A stretch of 64,000 nucleotides of DNA from Pratylenchus scribneri (taxonomy: Eukaryota; Nematoda; Chromadorea; Rhabditida; Pratylenchidae), in assembly GCA_030063045.1 (NCBI GenBank), contig JAQSEB010000213.1, positions 1 through 64,000 on the forward strand. The letters are read 5' to 3'. The stretch's first letter is position 1. Every line of letters begins with the position of its first letter. Shown here in pieces: positions 23,175 through 33,769 of the stretch. A program made the position numbers and the translations under genes. A model generated the notes under the pieces. The model was given only the letters and a program-made list of their open reading frames with translations. It was not told the origin of the DNA and made no database searches.

Positions 23175-24103
23175 TTGATGGAAATGAACAAATTAATTTA
23201 ATTTTTAATGAAAGAACAAGGTGATTATTATAAATTTTATTGACAAAACATAAGTTTTTCACATCATTTTATTTTCTTGAATATAATTTAAAGAGTTTAG
23301 AAGAAAAACTAATTAATTAATTAATATTTTATCTTTTTCTTAATTCTTTCATCAGAAAATTTCAATTAATATAAATTATAGCCAAAATATTAAAAATAAA
23401 TATAATTAAATTGAATTAAAATTAAATCAAAATTTTATTTATCCAAATATTTCAAATAAAAAAATAATTATTTTAATATTTTCATGTCCAAATTGTTGAA
23501 GCTCGTTTGGCAATTAAAATTTGATGATATATTATCATCACAATAATTTTTATTTTTCTAATAAATTTTCATAATTAAAATTCATCACTCATTGTGTCAA
23601 AATTATAATCATAAAATTCTCGGGACAAATTCGATATTTGGATTCTTCTATCTCAAAAATACTCTAATAATTTTAGAGCATATAAAAATTATTCAGCTAT
23701 CTCTAATATTTCCCAGTTTTATATTACAAATGGCATTTGTTGATTTTTTTACCAAAACCATGATCAAAAAACAAAAACACAACACATTCCCTCAGAATCA
23801 TTTCCAATTCCAATTCCCATTACCATTACCATCAAAAATTGCATCAAATGAGCATTTTGCCTCCTCACCTCCGGCTGCAATTCGCCTCTTTTTTATGCGC
23901 ATCCTTTTCACAGCAGCAGAGTACCGCCCATTTTCCGGTTTTCTTTTGGTGTTGAAATTTTCTTCGATGTATCTGTTTTGCCACGTCACATTAATCCACC
24001 ACAACGACCACAAACACTAATATATGATTCATTCTTTGCAAAAATAATTCAAATCCAGATTAAATATTTCCCATTATCAATTAAATAGTGAATAGCTAAA
24101 AAA
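23175..24103. other. Intergenic stretch before beta'-COP-like gene
   Basis: AT-rich sequence. Overlapping frames at 23592-24020 on both strands show low-complexity composition only and are not called as genes. Confidence 0.5.
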
Positions 24104-26062
24104 ATGTCTTTACAATTGAATGTTTATCGTTCTGATCGTGTTAAATGCGTTGATTTGCATCCAAATGAGCCATGGACTTTGGTTTCACTTTACAATGGAC
24201 ATATGCAAATTTGGAATCATGAAAATCAACAATTGGTCAAAACATTTCAGGTTAAATTATAACCAAAATTGTTAGTTCAAATAATTCCAGGTCAGCGATG
24301 TGCCAGTCCGAACAGCCAAATTTATTGTGCGTAAAAATTGGATAGTGACTGGTTCGGATGATATGCAAGTTCGCATCTTCAATTATAATACCCTTGAAAG
24401 AGTTCATCAAATGGTTGTTTGCTCAATTTTATTTCTCGATAATAAATTCAAATCAACAGGAAGCTCATACTGATTATTTGCGCTCGATAGCTGTCCATCC
24501 AACCCAGCCTTACCTTCTTACCGGCTCCGATGACAAGCTCATAAAATTATGGGACTGGGAGAACGAATGGAAATTGAAACAAATTTTTGAAGGTTAATTC
24601 TCTAATTAAAAATTGGGTTTTTAATCTTCGTTACATTTGATTATGATTAAATTTTGGTGAATGAATTGATATAAATCTCAAGTAAGAGATTTATCGGATT
24701 TGAATAGTTCATTATTAAATGTTGTTAAATAGTCCTAATAATCTTGGTTAACGATCTAATAAGGCTAAGATTGTTTGAGGCAAGAGTGTGTCTACTGTCT
24801 AGGCCCTTGTCCCGGGTCTTCACCGTGGACCTAAACACCCCAATGGCCCAAGAAAGGGGACTGGGATTAGATTAGTTGGATTAAATTTTAGTAAATTTAT
24901 CTATTGTACAGGAATAATGGTGGTAATGATAACAGAAAGTGGAAATAGTGGGCGAAAAATGAACTTTTTATTTGAAGAAGGATTTGAAAAAGGAAAAGAG
25001 TTGGTTTAAAATAGTCACATTTGGGGCAATATTTGATTGATAGGGTGACAGTGATGATTAGGAAAAAAGCATGGTAGAGTAGGATGAATAAGAAAAGCCC
25101 TTAGGCATTATTGGCATAGACATTAATAATTTTTCCTACAGGACACATTCATTATGTGATGCATTTGGTGATCAACCCTAAGGATACAAACACATTTGCT
25201 ACGGCTTCACTCGATAAAACCATCAAAGTTTGGCAATTGGGCAGCTCTGTTCCAAATTGCACATTGGCAGGCCATGAGAAGGGGGTTAGTGTAAATCATT
25301 GAATGCGTTTACTCCATTATTCTAAATTGAAGGTGAATTCCGTGGACTATTATCATGGCGGCGATAAGCCATACCTCATTTCTGGTGCCGATGATCACCA
25401 AATCAAAATTTGGGATTACCAAAATGGAACATGTGTGGCCACCTTGGATGGACATGCGCACAATGTTTCAGCCGTATTTTTCCATCCTGAATTGCCCATC
25501 ATCATCAGTGGGTCTGAGGATTCCACAATGCGCATTTGGAATGCAAACACGAATCGGCAAGTTTACTGTTAATAAAATGAAAGCAATATGAAAAGAAGGA
25601 TTAGCTCAGATAGTTGTTTAGGTTGTCCCCTTTAAAATAGAATTGATCAAAATTATTACTACTTTCAATTGCTGAAAATGTATGGATGGATACATCATTT
25701 TGATGAAAATTTTCATAATACCATTGGCAAAATACTTTTTAGATCAATTATTTTAATTTTTAAAAATATGGCTTTTTTGATTATGAATATATAAGGCTTT
25801 TTGATTATAAAAATTTATGATTTTTGATGTTTCTTATATAGAAAATAAAACCTAAGATTTTTGTATATTAAAATATATTGTCTATAAAAACTTAAGGTTT
25901 TGAAGTGAAAATTAATTTATTCACAGATTGGAGGCGACCCTGAATTATGGATTGAAACGAGTTTGGTGCTTAACTGTTGAACGCGGTTCGAATACAATGG
26001 CAATTGGCTGCGATGAAGGCATTGTGACAATCAAGCTGGGCAGCATTCTTTTTGGGCTTTAA
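24104..26062 (+). CDS. copb-2: Beta'-COP (COPI coat) N-terminal WD40 propeller only, truncated
   Basis: Model: join(24104..24250, 24291..24413, 24460..24592, 25142..25284, 25333..25556, 25927..26062), 301 residues, all in phase. The protein matches the first propeller of coatomer subunit beta' throughout: [16 protein letters not shown] at the start, repeated WD blades ([49 protein letters not shown]), and [12 protein letters not shown] near the end. It then runs into five unrelated residues and a TAA. Full beta'-COP is about 900 residues, with a second propeller and a helical solenoid needed for coat assembly; neither is found in the next 1.4 kb. Intron 5 uses a GC-AG donor (GCAAGT). Intron 3 holds a dispersed repeat. 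This is probably a partial duplicate; a free propeller could still bind KKxx cargo signals. Confidence 0.85.
24700..25135. repeat. Dispersed repeat, copy 1 (in beta'-COP-like intron 3)
   Basis: Shares ordered phrases with 40480-40770: 'tatttgattgatagg.tgacag', 'agtaggatgaata', 'aaagccc.taggcat.attggcat' and 'gtctaggc'. Both copies lie within introns in the same orientation relative to their host genes. Confidence 0.7.
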
Positions 26063-26730
26063 CAAGAAGATACAAAAACCAAATGCATTCTTTTTCGGCT
26101 CTAATATCCAATCCAACCAAAATATTCCCAGCTTTACTCTATAATTATTATGACAAAAATTAATAATATTAACACTTCATATTGTTAAAATTCGGCAATT
26201 TCGAAAAAAATAAAATTTTGGAGTTATTTTAATGAGCAAATTTAAATAAGCTAAAATTTTCAGCTTATTTTCTGTGCTTCTTGTTTTTGTGTAACGTGAA
26301 TTTTTTGCTTATTTTCTGTGCTTTTTGTTTTTGTGTAACGTGAATTTTTCGGCATTAAAAACAAGACATTTGATTGTCAAATGAAAATTGCGGATTTTCC
26401 TAATTAGGCACACCAAAATTTTGTATACCGTATTATCTATTATGTTCTTCTTTTGAAACATTTTTATCCAATCTAATTTGAACAAATATTTTTATCTAAA
26501 TTTTTAAATAATATTTATTGACTTATAATTATTTTAAATGCAAATTTAAAGGGATTTTAAAAATGGGAATTATCAAATATTTTTAATTGCATTTAAAAAA
26601 TTATAAATATATATATATATAGTTATAGATATCATCTCCTTCTCGAATTGGTTACTTTTTTTGCGAATGTACTAATACTAAGCGAAAGAAATGGCCCGAG
26701 TAGCGAGTATTAAAATTGTGTGCAACGCCG
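26063..26730. other. Intergenic stretch after truncated beta'-COP
   Basis: Contains two tandem copies of a unit of about 44 bp at 26263-26350 ('gcttattttctgtgct...gtaacgtgaattttt') and AT-rich sequence. No sign of further beta'-COP exons. Confidence 0.6.
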
Positions 26731-26734
26731 TCCG

Positions 26735-27125
26735 GGGTCGATTCCACAATAGACAAAGGGCGGTACAAATATGGGCGATTAAACAATGGTACAAATATAA
26801 AGTTTTTGGCTTCTAATAAATCAGAAATTGGTTTTAGACCTTACAAACCTTATACCATTTTGTAGATCGCATCGAGACGCATCGAATGGTATATGAAATG
26901 TTAGCTTTTGGCCCAAAATAAGAAAGTTTAAAACCAAAATCTGAAAAAATGGTTTAAATGGTTTAATACTCTTTAATTTTGACCAAACCATAACAAATTG
27001 TATACCATTCGATGCGTTTCGATGAGATCTACAAAATGGTATAAGGTTTGTGGGGTCTAATACCAGTTTCTGATTTATTAGAAGCCAAAAACTTTATATT
27101 TGTACCATTGTGGAATTGACCTAGC
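26735..27125. repeat. Palindromic MITE family 1, copy C
   Basis: The best-preserved copy. The left arm has 'ctaataaatcagaaattgg', 'accattttgtag' and 'cgagacgcatcgaatgg'; the right arm has the reverse complements 'ccattcgatgcgtttcg', 'ctacaaaatggtataagg' and 'tctgatttattag'. The outer ends carry 'ccacaat' and 'attgtgg'. Arms are roughly 160-190 bp around a short centre. Confidence 0.9.
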
Positions 27126-27633
27126 ACCGTGCAACGCTCCCAGATTAGTCTTTTGAACAATTCTAATTTTTTTAATCAACAAAATAAACAATCATTTTTT
27201 CAAAAAAATATAAGCTTTTTTGGGAATTCTTGAAGGGTGACGGATTTTCATTCTCAAATTTTCATTACATTCATATTCATTCTTCGATAAAAAAATTGTT
27301 TCATTATCCTCCGAAAATTTATTTAAAAGGAACATTTTGAAATTTTATAAAATTTAGATATCGCAATTCACAGAAAATTGAAAAATATTATATTGTTTTT
27401 TTTTTGTTCTACAACAAATCGAATGGGTTCTAACAACACTGACGTGCCATATTTCCCAGTAAAGTTGGTTTTTTAATAAGAATTTGGCCATCAATTAATA
27501 AACTTGAAATGGAAAATTCACAATTTGAAGAAAATTGAGCCAAAACAGCAACGATTATTTTTTGAGATTATTCAATTTTCAATTAAATTTTAATAAAATA
27601 CATTTAAGGGAATTGAACTGGAAGAGCCGGATT

Positions 27634-28819
27634 ATGAGTGAGTTTGGATTGATGAATAAATCCAATATTAAAATGTTTTTAAGACTTTCACTCTATGGAA
27701 TTGATCCAATTGAGCAAAACGCAGAATTCAAATTAATGTTGGTTCAATTCTATCAAGGAATTCCGCAAACATATTTTCTGGATGAATCTCATTATGACCC
27801 AAAGTGGAATTGTTCATTTGAAGGAATTGTTGGTTTTTGCTGGTTTTAAATGGAAAAAAAGACAATTTTAGACGATCAATAAAAGCGAATCGAGAGGAGG
27901 GAAACCCTATATTCCGCCAATTGGATGTATTCGATATGGAGTGAAGGTTTAGAGAATAATTAATTAATTTAAAAATATTTTAATATTTGGTCAATTTTCG
28001 GTTCTGGGAAAATATGAAAACGACACTTCGTTAGACGGCAAAGGATACAGAACTGAGGATGAGTGGCCAGTGGCATATCATGGCACAAAGGAATTAAATG
28101 TTTTGGTTTGTTCCCAAAAAAAATTCAAACAAAAATGATTTTTAGGAAATATTAAAAAAGGGCTTTCTAATTGAAAAGGGCGTTCGTTTTGCCTATGGAA
28201 AGGGAATTTATTGTTGGTTTTTTTTATTATTTAATAATTCTAAAATATTAAATAGGCTCATATGATCCACGAGTGGCTCTCGGTTATGCATATAAGTACA
28301 AATTTGAGGAAAAAAATGTAAAATATAAATGCCCATTTCATCAATTGAAATTACTAATTTTAGTATAAATTGATTATCCAATGCCGGGTTGACCCGAAAA
28401 AATTGCAAATTTATGGAAATTATTGGCTGGTCACCGATGAAAAACATATTAGGTTGGAATATAAAATAAATAATTCCAATATTTAATTTAGGCCATATGC
28501 AATTTGTGTATTTTCTGAAGATGGTGTCAAAGAATTGGACAAATATATTTCCAAATATGGAGTGATGAGGAATTAATGGAAATTCCAAATTTAAAATGAT
28601 TTATAGATTGTCCAATTTGGAGGGTCAATGGCCCCTGCATTCATGTCGAATAACATTCAAAGTGTTCAACCACTTCCAATTCAGCCAATGCAGAATGTTC
28701 AATTTCAGCCAAGTCAGACAATTCAAAATGTTAAACTAATTTTGAAAGCAAAGTTAAATTTTCTTTTTTTTCAAAATCCTATAAAGTATAAATTGCAGAA
28801 TCGCCACATTATCAAATAA
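27634..28819 (+). CDS. PARP-like ADP-ribosyltransferase-fold protein
   Basis: Exons: 27634..27828, 27872..27946, 28001..28105, 28146..28212, 28256..28317, 28364..28452, then either 28492..28576 with a TAA (225 residues) or 28492..28561, 28607..28729 and 28799..28819 (268 residues, Gln/Pro-rich tail). The core EWPVAYHGT, then FAYGKGIYCS and a YAYKYKF helix, QCRVDPKKL, YWLVTDE and RPYAIC follow a PARP-related family common in fungi and invertebrates. The YHGT histidine and GIYCS tyrosine correspond to the NAD-contacting H and Y of PARPs. The family's function is unknown. The upstream join (27946 to 28001) lacks an AG acceptor: the bases before the exon read TTTTCG. That suggests a mutation, an assembly error or unusual splicing. 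The start at 27634 is the first good ATG; an upstream exon is possible. Confidence 0.75.
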
Positions 28820-29009
28820 GGCGCCACCTAATGGACCAAAATGATGAAATATCAAAATAGTCAGGTTCAACAATCATTCAAATAAAAGAAAAGATGACTT
28901 TGTGATTCTGATTTAATAATATCTCTCGTTTAGAGAAGAACCCATCAATTTGTATAATTTTTGATTTAATGCAATCACCAAATCAAAATCATTTTCACTC
29001 AGCAGGAAT

Positions 29010-29180
29010 AGGGTTGTTCAAAGTCGATTCCGGTTCCAAAAAATCGATGCATTTTAGAACCGAAATTGAAAAATTGCTCTTTAGAATCGATAATAGAAGG
29101 AATCGGAACCGACTTTTTTTCTAGAACCGAGAACCGGTTTCAGAACCGAGACCGTCTAGGAACCAAATTTGAATAACCCT
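29010..29180. repeat. Small TIR element with GGAACCGA motifs
   Basis: The ends are AGGGTTGTTCAAA (29010) and the inverse TTTGAATAACCCT (to 29180). The interior is rich in 'cggttcc', 'gaaccga' and 'aatcgat' motifs. It resembles a hAT-like MITE with subterminal motif repeats. Confidence 0.65.
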
Positions 29181-29189
29181 ACTCAGGAA

Positions 29190-29480
29190 TTGTTAATCAA
29201 AATATTTCATCTTCTCAGTAAGCCTAGACCTCAAAGAACATTCCACCATAATTTATTCATTTTTATGTTCATTTATTGAATTTGCCGTATATTTATTTTA
29301 AATAAATAAATGTATCAGCAACAAAATAAAAATACATTTTCGAATTATTTTAAAGCTTAAGCCAAAATTCTCCACAAAAAATTATTAAATCGATTAAAAA
29401 TTAAGTTAAAGTTTTTTTATCCAAATATTTATCATAAAAAATCATTAATGTTTTCAATAATTTTTGTGCCTCTATTCATT
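29190..29480. other. Spacer between convergent genes
   Basis: AT-rich sequence between the PARP-like gene and the SET gene. Nothing else was seen. Confidence 0.5.
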
Positions 29481-29481
29481 T

Positions 29482-32369
29482 TCAAATTGTTGAAGCGGAT
29501 GGGAGTCGGCCAAGGCAATTTGGCGCATCACAACGACATTCCTTTCCAGACAATTGCATTACAACATTTTTGCTTTCAATTTTGGCATTTTTGTCTTTTT
29601 CATTGTCATTGTCTGATGCTGATAAAAATCCATAGCTGTAGGAGAGTTCTTCACCTACAGAGGAAAAGGAAATTTGTATAAAAATATATATTTTATGTTT
29701 AAAAAAATTGGCATTGCTCATTAAGGAGTCGAACTCCCGTTCCTGCGTTGAGCCATTCTTTGTTAATCGAATGAGCCATGCAGCCAGCGGCTACATTAAT
29801 TAATGTCTATATAGAATTTATCCAGTCTAATTTTCATTCGTAATACATAGCCAAAAAATTTTATAAGGGAATTTTTAAAAATTGGCAAGGCTCATAAGGG
29901 GCTAGAACTCCTGCTACCTTGTTACGACTTTTAATTAGATTACGAATTGAGTCATTGCAGCCTATTTGGGATTCCTAAATTTTTCTTTAAATAGAGAAAT
30001 TAAATAGAAATTCGAAATAAAAGAGAGGGTAATTTTTAATTAATTTAGAAAAATAAAGATAAAATTTAAAAAAGAAAAAACATTTATTTAAAAATTATAT
30101 TAGCAAGAAAATAGGTGAAAATAAAATAAATATTCACCGGCTTGTATGTCCCGGGCGGCGAACATTGCCAACGAAGGTGATTGGCGGCCAATTCGGAACA
30201 ATTGCAATTGTAAATTTGGCTCACAACTGTGGTTTATGAAACGAGAAATGTTCCCTCGGTGCCGGCCATCAATGAATGTATATTGACATTTGCCTATAGA
30301 AAAATTATTAATATTTTTAATTATTTTTTTTGGATTATTTAATTGTTTAATTGCATATTTATTATACATAAATATAATTAATATTTTTCTGTTAATTTAA
30401 GATAAAACTTTTCTTTGTATTATTCAACATATACATATATCCAAAAAATTATTAATAAAATTTATTTCTAATTTATATGCTACACAAAATTCGCGTTACT
30501 TTTTCCCAATACATATTTGTAAGAGTGGTTTACGCTTGGCCATAGTCTGAAATTACTTAAAGAGAAAAGGTTTTTTGCCGAGAGATTTGAGTTCTTGTGC
30601 TGAGAAATCGGATTCCTTGGCCGAAAGCTTAATAGCTTGTTAGTGGGTGATCCTAGACCCTCAAACCTCTTACCCATTTTATACAGCTCATCGAGACGCA
30701 TCGATTTTAAATAATTTGTCGAGTTTTGACCACAATTAAATGTATTAAACCGCCTAAACCATATTTTCATTTTGGTTTTTTAACTCTTTTAGTTTTGAAC
30801 CAAACCCGTACAAATAATAATCAATCGACGCGTCTCGATGAGCTCTATAAAATGGGTAAGAGGTTTGTGGTTCTAGGATCAATCACTAACAAGCTATTAA
30901 GCTTTCGGCAAAAGAAACCGATTTATTGGCAAAAGAACCCAAATCTCTCGGCAAAAAAATTGCACCAATTATTTAAATAACAAAATATTCGGAGATTAGG
31001 ATTTAGAATTTAAGTGGAGCAAAAAAGGGCTCCACGCTCCAAAAATTCAATCGTGAGAATAATTCTGAGAATGTTAAAAATTGGAATCTAAAGTGAATTT
31101 ACCACATTCATTAGAGAGGAATTTTATGAGAAGCACAGCAGCCACCAAATTTTCACATAAAACAATCCACATTTTCTCTTGTCTTTTTCCTTGCCATTCT
31201 ATTCCAATTCCAATGCTTCTTTGACAAATCCCTTTTCTCTACTTCCACTTCTATTAAAGCTTTTTATTTCTAGTCCAGCAGCATTATTTTATGCTATTCA
31301 CAAATTTTTGCGCCGTCTTTTTCCCACTAAATTTGCGAGAGTGGCTGACGCATAGGCAGCAAAACCGAGTAAAGTAGTTGGAAAGCGTGCGTAAAATTCA
31401 CTCTAACCTAGCAGCAATACAATTATATTATTAGTGGAAAGAAGCGTGCGCCCTCTGTTTCCCTTTTAGCCCAATTCACTCATTCACATTTTGTTTACGA
31501 CCATACCGCGTTGAAAGCACGCCATCCCGTCCGATCTGGCAAGTTAAGCAACGCTGGGCCCCCTTAGTACTTGGAACGGAGACGTCCTGGGAATCGGGGG
31601 TGTCGTAAACTTATTTTTTCGCCTATGACTATGACCAATTTTTTTGCATTTATTTATTTTTAAATATTTTTTTATTTATTAATTGAAATTATTTCATTCA
31701 ATTTTTTAAAAATTTTTTAAAGAAATTAATGTTTCCCTCATTTCCTACCTCCAATGTATTCCCGAATTGTGAACAGATAATTATGCTCATCCACTTTTTG
31801 GTTGGCCAATCGTCGTTCCGCCTCCTCCTTTCCAATTACTTCGCCTACATATTCCACAACAAATTGGCCTGATGGAATGTTTTCCTCTGCAAAAACGCCA
31901 AAACCTTTGCCCGAGCATTCAGCCACCTCAAATGGGAATTTTTTAAAGGAATAAAAAAATTGTGAAAAATTTTTGTTTGTCAAATTTAATTTAATTTCCA
32001 CTTTTGACCTTCAATTTATGTTGAACACCATTTTGGACTCGTCGATTTGTGCATCTTTCGGGGAATAATGCGCATTCACATTGGCTTGAGCATTCCAAAT
32101 GTGGGACAGAAAATTGAGAGGAAATGGAAGGCGACGAGCTGGCCAAATGCAAAAAACGTCCATTGGAATCGAAATTTGGCTAAAAATTAATTTTGAATGA
32201 ATTGGACATTTCAAAAAATATTTCCCACTTTTCCATCGAATAGGCATGAACACCCGCTTTCTTCGCTACATTCTCCCAAACATTGGCATCCTTCAAAATT
32301 TGCCTCCAACTCTGCTGGATCGACGCCAGGGCCAGCCACATTTTCGCCAATCCATTCGAATTTGTCCAT
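29482..32369 (-). CDS. Compact SET-domain histone-lysine N-methyltransferase (SETMAR/SUV39-like)
   Basis: Model: complement of join(29482..29654, 30138..30293, 31749..31926, 32009..32179, 32229..32369), 272 residues, all phases consistent. It has a pre-SET part rich in Cys (GCQCLGECSEESGCSC, later LECSSQCECALF), the SET domain with GFGVFAEENIPSGQFVVEY, RFINHSCEPNLQ (the NHSC knot and AdoMet site) and GEELSYSYGF, and a post-SET Cys cluster ECRCDAPNC. Together these supply the zinc sites and catalytic core of the H3 lysine methyltransferases. The layout is closest to SETMAR-like enzymes without the mariner domain; H3K36 or H3K9 as substrate cannot be decided here. The protein has no chromodomain or other reader. 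Intron 3 (30294-31748) contains a 5S rRNA gene on the opposite strand plus a MITE; intron 4 (29655-30137) contains two tRNA-like repeats. Confidence 0.88.
29719..29800 (-). repeat. tRNA-like (SINE or tRNA pseudogene) sequence
   Basis: On the minus strand TGGCTCATTCG fits the A box and GTTCGACTC the B box of RNA polymerase III promoters, about 40 bases apart. The acceptor stem does not pair well, so this is not called as a working tRNA. Confidence 0.5.
29880..29965 (-). repeat. Second, more decayed tRNA-like sequence
   Basis: Related to the element at 29719-29800, with 'ggctgcaatgactcaattcg' as A-box region and 'ggagttctagccccttatgagcc' as B-box region. Both boxes carry mismatches. Confidence 0.4.
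30555..30975. repeat. Palindromic MITE family 1, copy D
   Basis: Arms: left 'ttgccgagagattt', 'ctaacaagctatt' in inverse, 'cccattttata' and 'catcgagacgcatcga'; right 'tcgacgcgtctcgatgag', 'tataaaatggg', 'caagctattaagctttcggc' and 'aaatctctcggcaa'. It has the family core but different outer ends from copies B and C. It lies in intron 3 of the SET gene. Confidence 0.85.
31493..31611 (+). rRNA. 5S ribosomal RNA
   Basis: A 119-base sequence from GTTTACGACC to GTCGTAAACT. Its ends pair as helix I, and the internal conserved blocks include GCCATCCCGTCCGATCTGGC, AAGTTAAGCAACG and TTAGTACTTGG. Compared with the usual nematode 5S, the helix near the 3' side has CCCCC opposite GGGGG where others have TCCAG opposite CTGGA, a paired change that keeps the helix. 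A T-run (TTATTTTTT) follows directly as a polymerase III stop. It is a single copy inside intron 3 of the SET gene, on the opposite strand, and no SL1 spliced leader gene was noticed next to it. Confidence 0.93.
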
Positions 32370-32776
32370 TTTTAAATGAATTCTTTTTAATTATTTCCTG
32401 AGGAGATAAAAATTTATGGAGGCTGTAAAATTTTTAATAAAATTGTACTTTTTGATATTCCTAAAGGCATAGTAAATGTAAATATAAATTTTTGCCTTAG
32501 GAAAATTTTTTTTGAAGTAATCACAATGAAATTATTTGCCTCTTGGGAATAATTAATCTTAATTCTAATTTAATGTTTTTCCTATTTAATAAATAAAACT
32601 AAATTTAAAAGATGTAATTTTATAAGTTTTAAAAAAATATTGATAAAATAAAATAATTTTAAAATTGAATAAGATAAAATAAATGATTTTGGCAATTAAT
32701 ATTTATTCAATAATATATTTTATTTAACTTTTCAATTTGGCATTTTAATGATAATTCATGTTGGCACGAAAAATGT

Positions 32777-33674
32777 CTAGAAAGAATAATGGTCACTGTC
32801 TCCATAATAAATGTCGTCATCGTAGGCAGATTTGTTTCCGGAAAAGAAATTTGGTTCGTCGAAATTTTTCAAATATTTCGCTAAATTCCGCTCCCAAGTC
32901 ATTTTGAATTTTTTGTAGATTTCCATCGTCGTTTGAGCATCTTCAATCTATTAAAATATTTAATCATTATTTTTTTGATATTATAATATTACCAAAACAT
33001 TTCATTAATTTTATTTAATAGAATGGATTTTCTTACCGAATTATGCGCCCCAGTTTGAATTTCCTTTTTAAGATGCTGCTTTGCCAAATCACACAATTTT
33101 GGCGTTCGATGACTTCGTTGAAGACCAGCCCGCAATCCTCGATAGATAGCAGTATCGCGAATGCGGTTTCTCGGCACCATATTGACAGCGCCAAGGACCT
33201 ATTAATAATAATATTCTAATAATGAAAAAAAAGATAAATATTTACAAAATTTCAAAAAAAATTTTTAATACTTAAAATTGTTGTTGAAGTAAAATTTTAT
33301 TAAAAAAAAGTTTAATTAAATAAATAACATACTTCTATATCCTTCTCTACTCCATGGCCAATCACATATTTTCCAGCAATAATATTCATTGTCATTTGTC
33401 TAACCTCGCTGAGTTTCTTTACTGCAAAAAATTTTGATTTAATTATTCTATTTTTTATAAATTTTTTAAATTTTATATGAAATATATTAAAACCATTTTC
33501 ATTGTCCAGCATCTCTGAGCTTATTCCACTGATATTTGTGCGGTAGTCAACAATGGGCTCATCAGGTTTGACCAATTCATCCAACAACACATTGCCTTGG
33601 GAATCGACCACCGAAACACGGGCCATCAAATCTTTGCCATCCGGGCCGCCAACAAATTCGCAGTCAATTGCCAC
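32777..33674 (-). CDS. REXO4: REXO4-like 3'-5' exonuclease (DEDDh)
   Basis: Exons: complement of 33494..33674, 33333..33421, 33037..33198 and 32777..32947, in phase, ending in TAG. The protein has Exo I VAIDCEFVGG (catalytic D and E), then VDYRTNISGI, Exo II with YVIGHGVEKDIE, and Exo III HNSIEDAQTTMEIYKKFK (catalytic H and D). The REXO4 family processes or degrades RNA, in yeast (Rex4) during ribosome biogenesis. The basic N-terminal extension of about 200 residues seen in animal REXO4 is absent. The first exon is not resolved: a short ATG exon at 33748-33767 lies upstream next to a GT donor, but its phase does not fit the only AG acceptor, so the true start may be elsewhere or mutated. C terminus is acidic and short. 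Confidence 0.82.
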
Positions 33675-33769
33675 TGTTTGATTGTCCGGTGGAAGGAAGA
33701 CAATGAAATTGTAAGAAATTAGATATATTTTTAAATATTAGATTTACCTCTTTTTATTGTTGGGCATTT

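Noticed and set aside
23592..24020. 142-codon plus-strand frame with overlapping minus-strand frame
   Set aside because: Low-complexity composition and no conserved motif; lies in the upstream region of the beta'-COP-like gene.
29719..29965. Functional tRNA genes
   Set aside because: A and B boxes are partly kept but acceptor stems do not pair and arms are irregular, so they are listed as tRNA-like repeats.
31300..31490. Possible SL1 spliced leader RNA gene next to the 5S gene
   Set aside because: No match to the conserved 22-nt nematode SL1 leader was found in the sequence around the 5S gene.
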